Shown one piece after another: positions 35,892-43,154 of a stretch of 49,885 bases of DNA (position 1 is its first letter; every line of letters begins with the position of its first letter). The notes beneath the pieces are model-generated. The model was not told the origin of the DNA. It saw only the letters and a list, made by a program, of their open reading frames with translations, and did no database searches. The stretch covers positions 1-49,885 of the forward strand of contig NZ_JAGTAR010000040.1 in assembly GCF_018156225.1 (NCBI RefSeq), given 5' to 3'. Both the position numbers and the translations under genes were made by a program. The DNA comes from Carboxylicivirga sediminis (GTDB lineage: Bacteria; Bacteroidota; Bacteroidia; Bacteroidales; Marinilabiliaceae).

Positions 35892-37097
35892 ATGAGAAAA
35901 CTAACAATATTACTTGCCATAACAATTGGTTTGGCTGCAGGATGTCGGCATAAAGCAGGCACCTTAACTACCGAAACAAGCATTGCATCGGAAAAGATGG
36001 ATGGTCGTTTGGAAGCGATTGAAGATTCTGCCAAAAAGGCCAATGCCCTGCAACTGCAATCACAGATTACCAGAGTGGTGCACCCCAGTGGCCAAACACA
36101 AGCTGTTGATCAGGAGAGCGGAGTGGATGCCGCTGACGATCCGGCCATCTGGTACAATGCAGATAACCCCGGCGAATCCCGCATTCTGGGTACAGACAAG
36201 CAAGCAGGCCTTGGTTTGTATGATTTGAAGGGCAAACTGGTGTTTTTTCACCCTACCGGCCGTGTCAATAATGTGGATCTGCGCTACAACTTCCCGATGG
36301 GTAATGAAAAGATAGCTTTGGCAGCTGCCACAGAACGTAATGCCAATGCGCTGGTACTTTATCGGGTTACTGCCGATAGCCTGATTGCTTTACAAAAGTC
36401 ACCTGTTCCTTTGGATTCAGCGATTATTGATGATGCCTACGGATGTTGTATGTATTATAGTGCCGTTAAAAATCGTTACTATGCCTTTGTGGGAGGTAAA
36501 AATGGTCAGGTTCAGCAGTGGTTGATTTCTAATGCGAATGATCAGATAGAAGCGTCCGTTGTCAGGCAAATCACCTTTGCTTCGCAATGTGAAGGCATGG
36601 TGGCTGATGATGAAGAAGGGATCTTGTATGTAGCAGAAGAGGGGCATGGTATCTGGAAATTAAGCGCCGAAGAGGATGCAGATAATTCCAGGGTTTTACT
36701 GGCCAATAGCGATAGTCTGAATACTAACATTGCCTATGATCTTGAAGGACTGGATATATTTTATGCTGGAGAAAATAAGGGCTACTTGATTGCTTCGGTA
36801 CAAGGAAACTTTTCCTATGCTATTTTTGAGAAGGAAAAAGACAACCGTTACCTGGGGAATTTTATTATAAAAGCAAGCGAAACCATTGATGGTGTTGAAG
36901 AAACCGATGGATTAGCCGTTACTAACCTGGCACTAGGCGCCGCCTATCCCAGTGGGATGCTGGTGGTACAGGACGGTTTTAATACAGAAGGGGATAGTGA
37001 TCAGCCGCAAAATTTTAAACTGCTTGACTGGAACGCTATTGCCAAGCAATACAATGAACCTTTAAAAGTGGCTCCTTCTCATATTTGGTGGGAATAG
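35892..37097 (+). CDS. Beta-propeller phytase lipoprotein
   Basis: 401 residues. Lipobox near residue 18 (IGLAAGC) and a helical linker (40-65) lead to the phytase propeller. Family motifs are DAADDPAIWYNADNP, where the acidic residues bind calcium and phosphate, GRVNNVDLRYNF, FASQCEGMVADDEEGILYVAEE and DGVEETDGLAV. It hydrolyses phytate (inositol hexakisphosphate) stepwise to release phosphate. Being lipid-anchored it acts at the cell surface or in the periplasm beside the receptor, with which it is translated (2-bp gap). Confidence 0.95.
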   Translation: MRKLTILLAITIGLAAGCRHKAGTLTTETSIASEKMDGRLEAIEDSAKKANALQLQSQITRVVHPSGQTQAVDQESGVDAADDPAIWYNADNPGESRILGTDKQAGLGLYDLKGKLVFFHPTGRVNNVDLRYNFPMGNEKIALAAATERNANALVLYRVTADSLIALQKSPVPLDSAIIDDAYGCCMYYSAVKNRYYAFVGGKNGQVQQWLISNANDQIEASVVRQITFASQCEGMVADDEEGILYVAEEGHGIWKLSAEEDADNSRVLLANSDSLNTNIAYDLEGLDIFYAGENKGYLIASVQGNFSYAIFEKEKDNRYLGNFIIKASETIDGVEETDGLAVTNLALGAAYPSGMLVVQDGFNTEGDSDQPQNFKLLDWNAIAKQYNEPLKVAPSHIWWE

Positions 37098-37120
37098 GCC
37101 AGACCATCAAAACAACTCAA

Positions 37121-37152
37121 AAGAAGCCATTAATATTAAAAGATGGCTTCTT
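37121..37152. terminator. Bidirectional terminator
   Basis: Arms AAGAAGCCAT (37121-37130) and ATGGCTTCTT (37143-37152) form a 10-bp perfect stem between the convergent phytase and M64 peptidase genes, with T-rich tracts on both sides (TTTATAGCTTTT on plus, TTTTGAGTTGTTTT on minus). Confidence 0.85.
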
Positions 37153-37187
37153 TATAGCTTTTATAAACAATGGTTTACTAGCTGTTT

Positions 37188-38597
37188 TTACCTGGTATAC
37201 TGATCAATAATGAGTTTAATACCACGCTGGCAGGCCGGACAGAAATGGTCGTGGCGCGTAAACATGATGCAGTTGGCCGCACTGCGGTACATGCCGGTGG
37301 CTTTGTATTGAGCACCCTCAAAAGCACCTACTTTCCCGCTGTATTTCATATTAGCCAGTAGCTTATCATCCCAGGCTTTTTTATCCAGGAAGAAATCTTC
37401 CATCACCTTTTCATCTACCTTGGCTTTGCGCATTTCCACGCGCTTCTTTTGTACTTCAATGCTATGCTTGTCATACTTCTCTTTCTCCCAGGGTGTTGGG
37501 ATAGGAGTGCCCGGTGTTACAATGTCTTTCCACTTAATAGTTTCCGAATCGGGATTGGCTGTTACATTTAATTCCCATGGCTCCAGGTGTTCAGCATCCA
37601 TCTCATAAGCCGTGGCTGAGGTGTAGTATTCATCGGCCAGGTCGGCAAAGTGATGGCCAAACTCATGCACAAACAGGTACTCCTGGAAAGCATTGTTAAC
37701 AGCTGCTGTGATATACAGGTTATAAATACCGCCACCACCATAGATAGAGTCGTTCATCAGAATGGCAGTAAACTCATAGGGTACTGCAGCTGAGGCATTG
37801 CGTATGGTTTTGTTATCATACCCTAAAGCATAGCGCTCAGAGTCGAAGGCACCGTAAGTAACCGATATGGCCGAGCGCGTGTGAATATCCTGGTGAGGAT
37901 GGTTGACACCCGAATGGGGCGAGGGCGTTTCAACGGCACGGATGGAGAATTTCTCTTTGAAAGACGCAAATGGCTCAGTATTCAGCAGTACGTCGGCAAA
38001 GCGTTGCGCATCTTGATGGAACTTATCCATATCCTCTTTGGCATAGCCTTCGCCTAATACCACTATATCCACCTGCTTTTCAGGTGCACCATTCACAACA
38101 ACATCAAAGGTATTGTAGTGCTGTTCAACAGGTGCTGTAAATGCCCGGTGGTGTTTCGGATTAACACGGTAGGTCCATACCGGATCGAAACCATTCAGGC
38201 GGTTGCGTTTATAAATAGTCACATCCACTTCAGCTTTAGGCCATGGGAAGCGAACCGATTCATGGAAACTGCCCCAGTTGTCCTTAGCATCAGGTGTGGT
38301 CTCCCACTCGCCATAAATGCTGGAGTAGCCTCTTGAGTAAAGTACTTTTTGAGTTTCGGGCTCCTTCACTTCAAAGAAGTATTTACCCAGTCGAAGCTCA
38401 TCGATAAGTACTGTTTTACTACCGGCCCAGTGGCCATCGTTCACCATCTGGTCAAAGGCAAAATGTTCTTCACTGGCAGTACCAACATGGTTGTAGTCGA
38501 GGCGCATGGTGGCAGTTGTGAAGTATTGTTCGTACTGTGCCGAAGCTATAATGGATGACAGCAGTGCTACAAGTGATAATAGATATTTACGATGCAT
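37188..38597 (-). CDS. Secreted M64 (IgA-type) metallopeptidase
   Basis: 469 residues. Signal peptide (LLSLVALLSSIIASAQ), an N-terminal M64_N beta-domain (about 20-150), then the catalytic domain with the zinc motif HEFGHHFADLADEYY, in which two His and the later Asp/Glu are the ligands and base. Preceding stretches VDIVVLGEGYAKEDMDKF and HSGVNHP also match the family. M64 enzymes cleave IgA in a few pathogens, but most environmental members have unknown substrates. Cysteines in CIMFTRHDHFCPAC near the end may form disulfides. It is monocistronic. Confidence 0.93.
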   Translation of the reverse strand: MHRKYLLSLVALLSSIIASAQYEQYFTTATMRLDYNHVGTASEEHFAFDQMVNDGHWAGSKTVLIDELRLGKYFFEVKEPETQKVLYSRGYSSIYGEWETTPDAKDNWGSFHESVRFPWPKAEVDVTIYKRNRLNGFDPVWTYRVNPKHHRAFTAPVEQHYNTFDVVVNGAPEKQVDIVVLGEGYAKEDMDKFHQDAQRFADVLLNTEPFASFKEKFSIRAVETPSPHSGVNHPHQDIHTRSAISVTYGAFDSERYALGYDNKTIRNASAAVPYEFTAILMNDSIYGGGGIYNLYITAAVNNAFQEYLFVHEFGHHFADLADEYYTSATAYEMDAEHLEPWELNVTANPDSETIKWKDIVTPGTPIPTPWEKEKYDKHSIEVQKKRVEMRKAKVDEKVMEDFFLDKKAWDDKLLANMKYSGKVGAFEGAQYKATGMYRSAANCIMFTRHDHFCPACQRGIKLIIDQYTR

Positions 38598-38694
38598 ACG
38601 ATTATAGTTTTGAGTTTAATGGTATGCAAGTTAATGAATCTACGGGAGGGAAAAAGTGTTTTTTGTCATTACCAGTTTGGCGGGGTTGGTGCAG

Positions 38695-38732
38695 AAAAAA
38701 CTCCCTAAGCTCATAGCAGATACTTAGGGAGT
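38695..38732 (-). terminator. Terminator of asnA
   Basis: Arms ACTCCCTAAG (38700-38709) and CTTAGGGAGT (38723-38732) form a perfect 10-bp stem followed on the minus strand by six T, 11 bp after the asnA stop. Confidence 0.9.
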
Positions 38733-38742
38733 GATGGGTTGT

Positions 38743-39780
38743 TTATACCAGAATGATTTTGTTTTCCTTACATGTTTGTCGCATATCGGCCGGCCATATG
38801 CTCGACTGGATTTCACCAATGTGTGCTTTACGCAGGAAGAACATACACAGGCGCGATTGGCCAATACCACCACCAATAGATAATGGTAATTCGCCATCTA
38901 ACAGGCGCTGGTGAAACAGCAGTTCTTTGCGTTCCGGACAACCTTCCATGTCGAGCTGTTTGCTCAGTACCTCAGGGCTCACACGGATACCCATTGATGA
39001 TATTTCGAATGAGCGTTCAAGGATGGGATTCCATACCACGATATCACCATTTAAACCTTTGTAGCTATCCGCGGTTGGAGTACTCCAGTCATCGTAGTCA
39101 GGCGCCCTGCCATCATGTTTTTCGCCATTGGACAGCTTACTGCCGATGCCAATAATAAAGATAGCTCCGTGCTCTTTAGCAGCTGCATCCTCACGTTCCT
39201 TAGATGTTAGATCCGGGTATTTGTCTAACAGATCTTGTGCCTGAATAAAGGTTATTTCCTCTGGTAAAATAGGCTGAATAGATGGGTAGCGCTCAAATAC
39301 CACAAACTCAGTACGCTTCATCACTTCGTAAATTTTTCGAACAATGTGCTTCAAATAGTCCAGATTATATTCCTCTTTACCAATGTGACGTTCCCAGTCC
39401 CATTGATCAACATACAGCGAGTGAATATTTGAAAGCTCTTCATCTGGGCGAATGGCGTTCATATCGGTATACAGTCCGTAGCCCTGCTCAATTTCGTAGT
39501 CTGCCAGCATCATGCGTTTCCACTTGGCCAGCGAATGTACCACTTCAGCCTGCTCATCGTTGAACTCTTTAATAGGAAAAGCTACCGGGCGTTCAGTACC
39601 GTTCAGGTCGTCGTTAATTCCAGTACCTTTCATTACAAATAAAGGGGCTGTTACTCTGCGCAGGCGCAGCTCAGCAGAAAGAGCTGTTTGAAAATGATCT
39701 TTAACGGTTTTAATTGCATGTTCCGTTTGTTTCAGATCAAGTTGTGGTTCGTAGTTTTTAGGTATAAATAGTTTTGCCAT
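38743..39780 (-). CDS. asnA: Aspartate-ammonia ligase (asparagine synthetase A)
   Basis: 345 residues, like the ~330 of E. coli AsnA; the start is at 39780 (MAKLFIPKNYEPQ) because the ten extra residues upstream are not conserved. AsnA makes asparagine from aspartate, ammonia and ATP. Class-II tRNA-synthetase-like motifs are visible: RRVTAPLFVMKGTGINDDLNG, HSLAKWKR, then YVDQWDWER, and GGGIGQSRLCMFFL near the end for ATP binding. Cytosolic, single gene with its own promoter and terminator. The promoter area carries a pair of inverted 11-mers (39819-39890). Confidence 0.97.
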   Translation of the reverse strand: MAKLFIPKNYEPQLDLKQTEHAIKTVKDHFQTALSAELRLRRVTAPLFVMKGTGINDDLNGTERPVAFPIKEFNDEQAEVVHSLAKWKRMMLADYEIEQGYGLYTDMNAIRPDEELSNIHSLYVDQWDWERHIGKEEYNLDYLKHIVRKIYEVMKRTEFVVFERYPSIQPILPEEITFIQAQDLLDKYPDLTSKEREDAAAKEHGAIFIIGIGSKLSNGEKHDGRAPDYDDWSTPTADSYKGLNGDIVVWNPILERSFEISSMGIRVSPEVLSKQLDMEGCPERKELLFHQRLLDGELPLSIGGGIGQSRLCMFFLRKAHIGEIQSSIWPADMRQTCKENKIILV

Positions 39781-39807
39781 CTCAAATTTAATTAGTGATT
39801 TGTTAGG

Positions 39808-39815
39808 CAAATGTA
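39808..39815 (-). promoter_or_regulatory. -7 element (TACATTTG) of asnA
   Basis: The minus-strand octamer TACATTTG fits TAnnTTTG exactly, 28 bp before the asnA ATG. The -33 element is weak. Its position just downstream of the proximal inverted 11-mer suggests control by a bound protein. Confidence 0.5.
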
Positions 39816-39818
39816 GTA

Positions 39819-39890
39819 AAAACTATCAAATAGAAACTTTATGAGTTGTTAAAATATTAAAACAATAAAAAATATCCACTTGATAGTTTT
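39819..39890. promoter_or_regulatory. Inverted pair of 11-bp sites upstream of asnA
   Basis: AAAACTATCAA (39819-39829) and its exact reverse complement TTGATAGTTTT (39880-39890) flank a 50-bp AT-rich stretch, centre to centre 61 bp, close to six helical turns. One site overlaps the region just behind the asnA -7 box. Pairs like this can support looping by an AsnC/Lrp-type regulator (inference). Confidence 0.5.
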
Positions 39891-39971
39891 AAATTGAAAT
39901 AGTTCTATATCTTTTTCAGCTTTAATGATAGTAACATTTGACCGGTGAACTAACCGAATTGTGTCAAAGAA

Positions 39972-42272
39972 TTACTCAATTACTACTTCATCAATAAACA
40001 GGAATACCCCCATGCCTTTAATCTTTGGATAGCTTGCTTTTACCCTGATAAACTGTGTTGTTAATGGTTCAAACGTAACAGGAAACTGGGTGTTGCTAAC
40101 TGCTGATGACCAGGGGGGCTGATAATTAACCTTATTATCCCAGGTTCCAACTGGCTTATAGTCTTCACCATTGTCTGAAACCGATACTTCAATGGATGAA
40201 GGGTAAAAGATGCCCGCGCCATTCTCTTCAATACAGCTCAATTTGAGAGAGTTAATCTGTTTTGGTTCGCTCAGTTGGATACTTGCTTCAAAGTCTTTAT
40301 CCAATATGCCCAGCCATTTGCCATTGCCCCATTTGTCGCCACCAAAGTCGGTGTCAGTGAGTGTGGCAGGGCCATTGGATGCGTATTTAGCTTCGGGTGC
40401 TGAGTGCAGCGTTACTTCGGCTCCAGCTGCTTTGTGCAGAATGGCTTCCCGGCTCTCTGCTTTACCTGTTGCTTGGCCATCTTTGTAGGCAATGGTTTTG
40501 ATAGTGGCTGACTCGCTGAGCATAAATGGTTGTTTGTATAAAGTAGCACTCTCCGAATTGGGTTCAGTGCCATCTGTGGTGTAATAGATATCAGCCTCCA
40601 ATTCGGTACTAAGGCTTACTTTTAGTTGCTGCGCATTAAGCAGCTCAACCTGAACAGTTGGTCGCAAAGCGCTATACGCATAGTTAATATCCATGGCCTC
40701 ATAGTGCTTCAGCATTTGGTTCATTTTGTACCTGAAATGCTCCCAGTTTTTTGTGCCCTTTTTTTGCCAGGCTACTTCTGATAAAGCCGCGATGCGTGGA
40801 AACAGCATGTACTCCACATGTTTTTCGTTGGGCATGTATTCTGTCCATATGTTAGCCTGAACACCCAACAGCTGGTTAAGATGTTTCTGGTCCAGCCCAT
40901 CAGGAACAGGCTCGTAATCATACACTTTTTTGAGTGGAGCATAACCGCCAAAGGCTTTAGGCTCCTGTTTGCTCAGGCTCTGATAATGATCGAAATACAG
41001 GTGCGAGCCGGTGGTTAAAACAGTTGGGTGCCCTTCTTTTAAACAGTCTGTCACACCGGTTTCGGCTCCCCAGTACATAACTGTAGCGGTGGGCGATAAT
41101 TCGCCTTCCAATATTTCGTGCCAGCCTATAAGTTGACGACCTTTGCTTTTCAGGTAGGTATCAAAGTGATTGATAAAATGGCTCTGAAGCTCATAGGCAT
41201 CATAAGCTTTGCGTTGCATCAACTGTTGGCAGTCGGGACAATTGTTCCAGTTGGTTTTGCTTACTTCGTCGCCACCAATGTGTATGTAATTGGAAGGAAA
41301 CAGCTCAATGACTTCATCCAATACATCTTCAAGCAATTGGTAGGCAGCCGGGTTGCTGGCACAATACACGCCACTGTTTTTAATAAATTTACCAGTTGCA
41401 TCTTTACAACATAAGTGTGGGTAACACTGGAAAACCACCTCAGAATGACCGGGAAGTTCTATTTCCGGTACCACTGTAATAAAGCGTTCGGCAGCATAAG
41501 CCACTATTTCCCGTATTTCATCCTGGGTGTAGTAGCCACCATATTTGGGTGCTTCGTCGCCATCGCGCCAAACTTCAAATTCCTGCCAGGGTTGAAGATT
41601 GGGTTTTACTTTACGCCAGGCTCCAATATCTGTCAGCTCGGGGTGCGATTTGATTTCGATGCGCCACCCGATACCGTCCACCAGGTGCCAGTGAAACACG
41701 TTAAGTTTGTGCATGGCCAGGTAATCGATGTATTTCTTAATAAATGCCGTGGGCATAAAGTGGCGTGATACATCCAGGTGCATGCCGCGCCACTCAAATC
41801 GTGGACGATCAATAATATGACCCGCTGGCAGGGCCAATTCACTGCCCGAATTAGCAACATCAGCAGGCAGCAGTTGCCTGATGGTTTCAACGGCATAAAA
41901 CAGACCTTGTGGCCCGGCAGCTTTAATTGTTAGTGTTTGCTGGTTGATGTCCAGTACATAACCTTCCTGGCTTAAGCTGTCAAGGCGATGGTCGAAAGCC
42001 AGTACAATGGCCGGATGTGAGGTGCCTTTCGGATCTCCAAAGCTAAGGTTAAAGTCAATATGGCTTATCTCGCTAAGTAAAGTAACGGCTGGCAGCATAC
42101 TCGAATCCTCAATAACAACCGGTGTTGACGGTTTTATTAGAAAAGAACTATTGCCACTCAATGCTACATGCAGAGGTTCAGGAATAACAGATGGGGATAT
42201 TGTTTCTTTTTGATGACAGCCTGCGGTCAGTAAAATAATTAGAAACGGTACAAGTGTTCTTAGTTGAATCAT
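39972..42272 (-). CDS. GH20 beta-N-acetylhexosaminidase lipoprotein
   Basis: 766 residues from the ATG at 42272; a TTG six codons earlier is not preferred. Lipobox LLTAGC (Cys19). Residues about 30-150 are the GH20b alpha/beta domain; the barrel follows with HWHLVDGIGWRIEIKSHP, and the catalytic pair is D335-E336 in HIGGDEVSK (substrate-assisted catalysis). The C-terminus has a short chitobiase-like sandwich (DIYYTTDGTEPN), then a discoidin/F5-8C-like carbohydrate-binding domain (about 630-766). It trims terminal GlcNAc/GalNAc from chitin, mucin-type glycans or peptidoglycan fragments, at the cell surface or in the periplasm. Confidence 0.95.
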   Translation of the reverse strand: MIQLRTLVPFLIILLTAGCHQKETISPSVIPEPLHVALSGNSSFLIKPSTPVVIEDSSMLPAVTLLSEISHIDFNLSFGDPKGTSHPAIVLAFDHRLDSLSQEGYVLDINQQTLTIKAAGPQGLFYAVETIRQLLPADVANSGSELALPAGHIIDRPRFEWRGMHLDVSRHFMPTAFIKKYIDYLAMHKLNVFHWHLVDGIGWRIEIKSHPELTDIGAWRKVKPNLQPWQEFEVWRDGDEAPKYGGYYTQDEIREIVAYAAERFITVVPEIELPGHSEVVFQCYPHLCCKDATGKFIKNSGVYCASNPAAYQLLEDVLDEVIELFPSNYIHIGGDEVSKTNWNNCPDCQQLMQRKAYDAYELQSHFINHFDTYLKSKGRQLIGWHEILEGELSPTATVMYWGAETGVTDCLKEGHPTVLTTGSHLYFDHYQSLSKQEPKAFGGYAPLKKVYDYEPVPDGLDQKHLNQLLGVQANIWTEYMPNEKHVEYMLFPRIAALSEVAWQKKGTKNWEHFRYKMNQMLKHYEAMDINYAYSALRPTVQVELLNAQQLKVSLSTELEADIYYTTDGTEPNSESATLYKQPFMLSESATIKTIAYKDGQATGKAESREAILHKAAGAEVTLHSAPEAKYASNGPATLTDTDFGGDKWGNGKWLGILDKDFEASIQLSEPKQINSLKLSCIEENGAGIFYPSSIEVSVSDNGEDYKPVGTWDNKVNYQPPWSSAVSNTQFPVTFEPLTTQFIRVKASYPKIKGMGVFLFIDEVVIE

Positions 42273-42384
42273 AACTGAGTTTGTTTGCAACTAAATTAGA
42301 GTAAACCAGTCTGATTATCTGGACAGGAGTGGGGGATAATTGTTCAATTATTGTGGCAGACGTTAAGCGGAATAAGTATGACAT

Positions 42385-42415
42385 AAAAAAACGACCACCG
42401 GTTAACCGGCAGTCG
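42385..42415 (-). terminator. Terminator of the barrel gene
   Basis: CGACTGCCGG and CCGGTGGTCG (42392-42415) form a stem with one mismatch and a TTAA loop, followed on the minus strand by seven T. It lies 26 bp past the stop of the barrel gene. Confidence 0.88.
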
Positions 42416-42440
42416 CTATAATATTAGGTGATATGCTTGC

Positions 42441-42941
42441 TTAGAACATATACTGTAAGCTGGCACCAATTCTGAAGTAAGTATCTTCAACAATGGTGAA
42501 ACGGGCTTCAGGAGCCAGGTTTAATTTATCAGATAGCTTGTAGTTCATACCAACACCCAGGTTAATGCCAACACTTGAATCAGAGGCAGAACCGCCAATG
42601 CCAAATCCTAAATCAGGAATATCAACCTTTACTGATGTGATGTTTAATCCACCAATACCATAGAAGTTCATTTTATCATCCTGCTGATGAAATACATAGT
42701 GCGCATCAAAATCGAAGATGTTGTAGCTAACATAGTCTTTTTCAAAAATGTGAGAGTAGCCAAATGCACCTTCCCACTTGTCTGTAAAAGAATATACACC
42801 ATTAAGTGTGATACCAATATTGCCAATTTCACTTGCATATACTAATCCTGCTCCGGCTCTGATTTTTGAAGAGTCAAACGATTGTGCAAACAGGTTGCAA
42901 GAAAGGATCAAGGCAAAAACTAATACAATGCTCTTTTTCAT
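42441..42941 (-). CDS. Small outer-membrane beta-barrel protein
   Basis: 166 residues. Signal peptide (IVLVFALILSCNLFAQ) and then eight or so amphipathic strands, with FGYSHIFEKDYVSYN, NFYGIGGLNITS, SVGINLGVGMNYKL and the barrel terminus GASLQYMF. It fits the outer membrane protein beta-barrel family (PF13505/13568). The cysteine in the signal is not in a good lipobox, so a soluble signal peptide is preferred. Monocistronic with its own terminator; function unknown. Confidence 0.85.
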   Translation of the reverse strand: MKKSIVLVFALILSCNLFAQSFDSSKIRAGAGLVYASEIGNIGITLNGVYSFTDKWEGAFGYSHIFEKDYVSYNIFDFDAHYVFHQQDDKMNFYGIGGLNITSVKVDIPDLGFGIGGSASDSSVGINLGVGMNYKLSDKLNLAPEARFTIVEDTYFRIGASLQYMF

Positions 42942-43089
42942 GTTAATTAATTTTATTGTTTAGGTTTATTTATAACAAGTCAAATGTAAATAATTATATT
43001 GATTTCTCCTTACTACGGCCTTAGACATGTGTGGTGTAGGCATTAATACCCCTTGTATTAAATAAGCTTTGAAGCAATGATAAACGAGG

Positions 43090-43128
43090 GTTCAAAAGAA
43101 ACGGTTACCTGCAAGCAAGTAACCGTTT
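43090..43128 (-). terminator. Terminator of the SprB-repeat gene
   Basis: A perfect 10-bp stem AAACGGTTAC/GTAACCGTTT (43099-43108 with 43119-43128), followed on the minus strand by CTTTTGAA. It lies 27 bp past the stop. Confidence 0.75.
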
Positions 43129-43154
43129 GGTATAATGTTACAATTATGAGTTTA

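Noticed and set aside
39781-39810. Ten-residue N-terminal extension of AsnA
   Set aside because: It would place the start codon upstream of the conserved N-terminus and next to the -7 element at 39808-39815.
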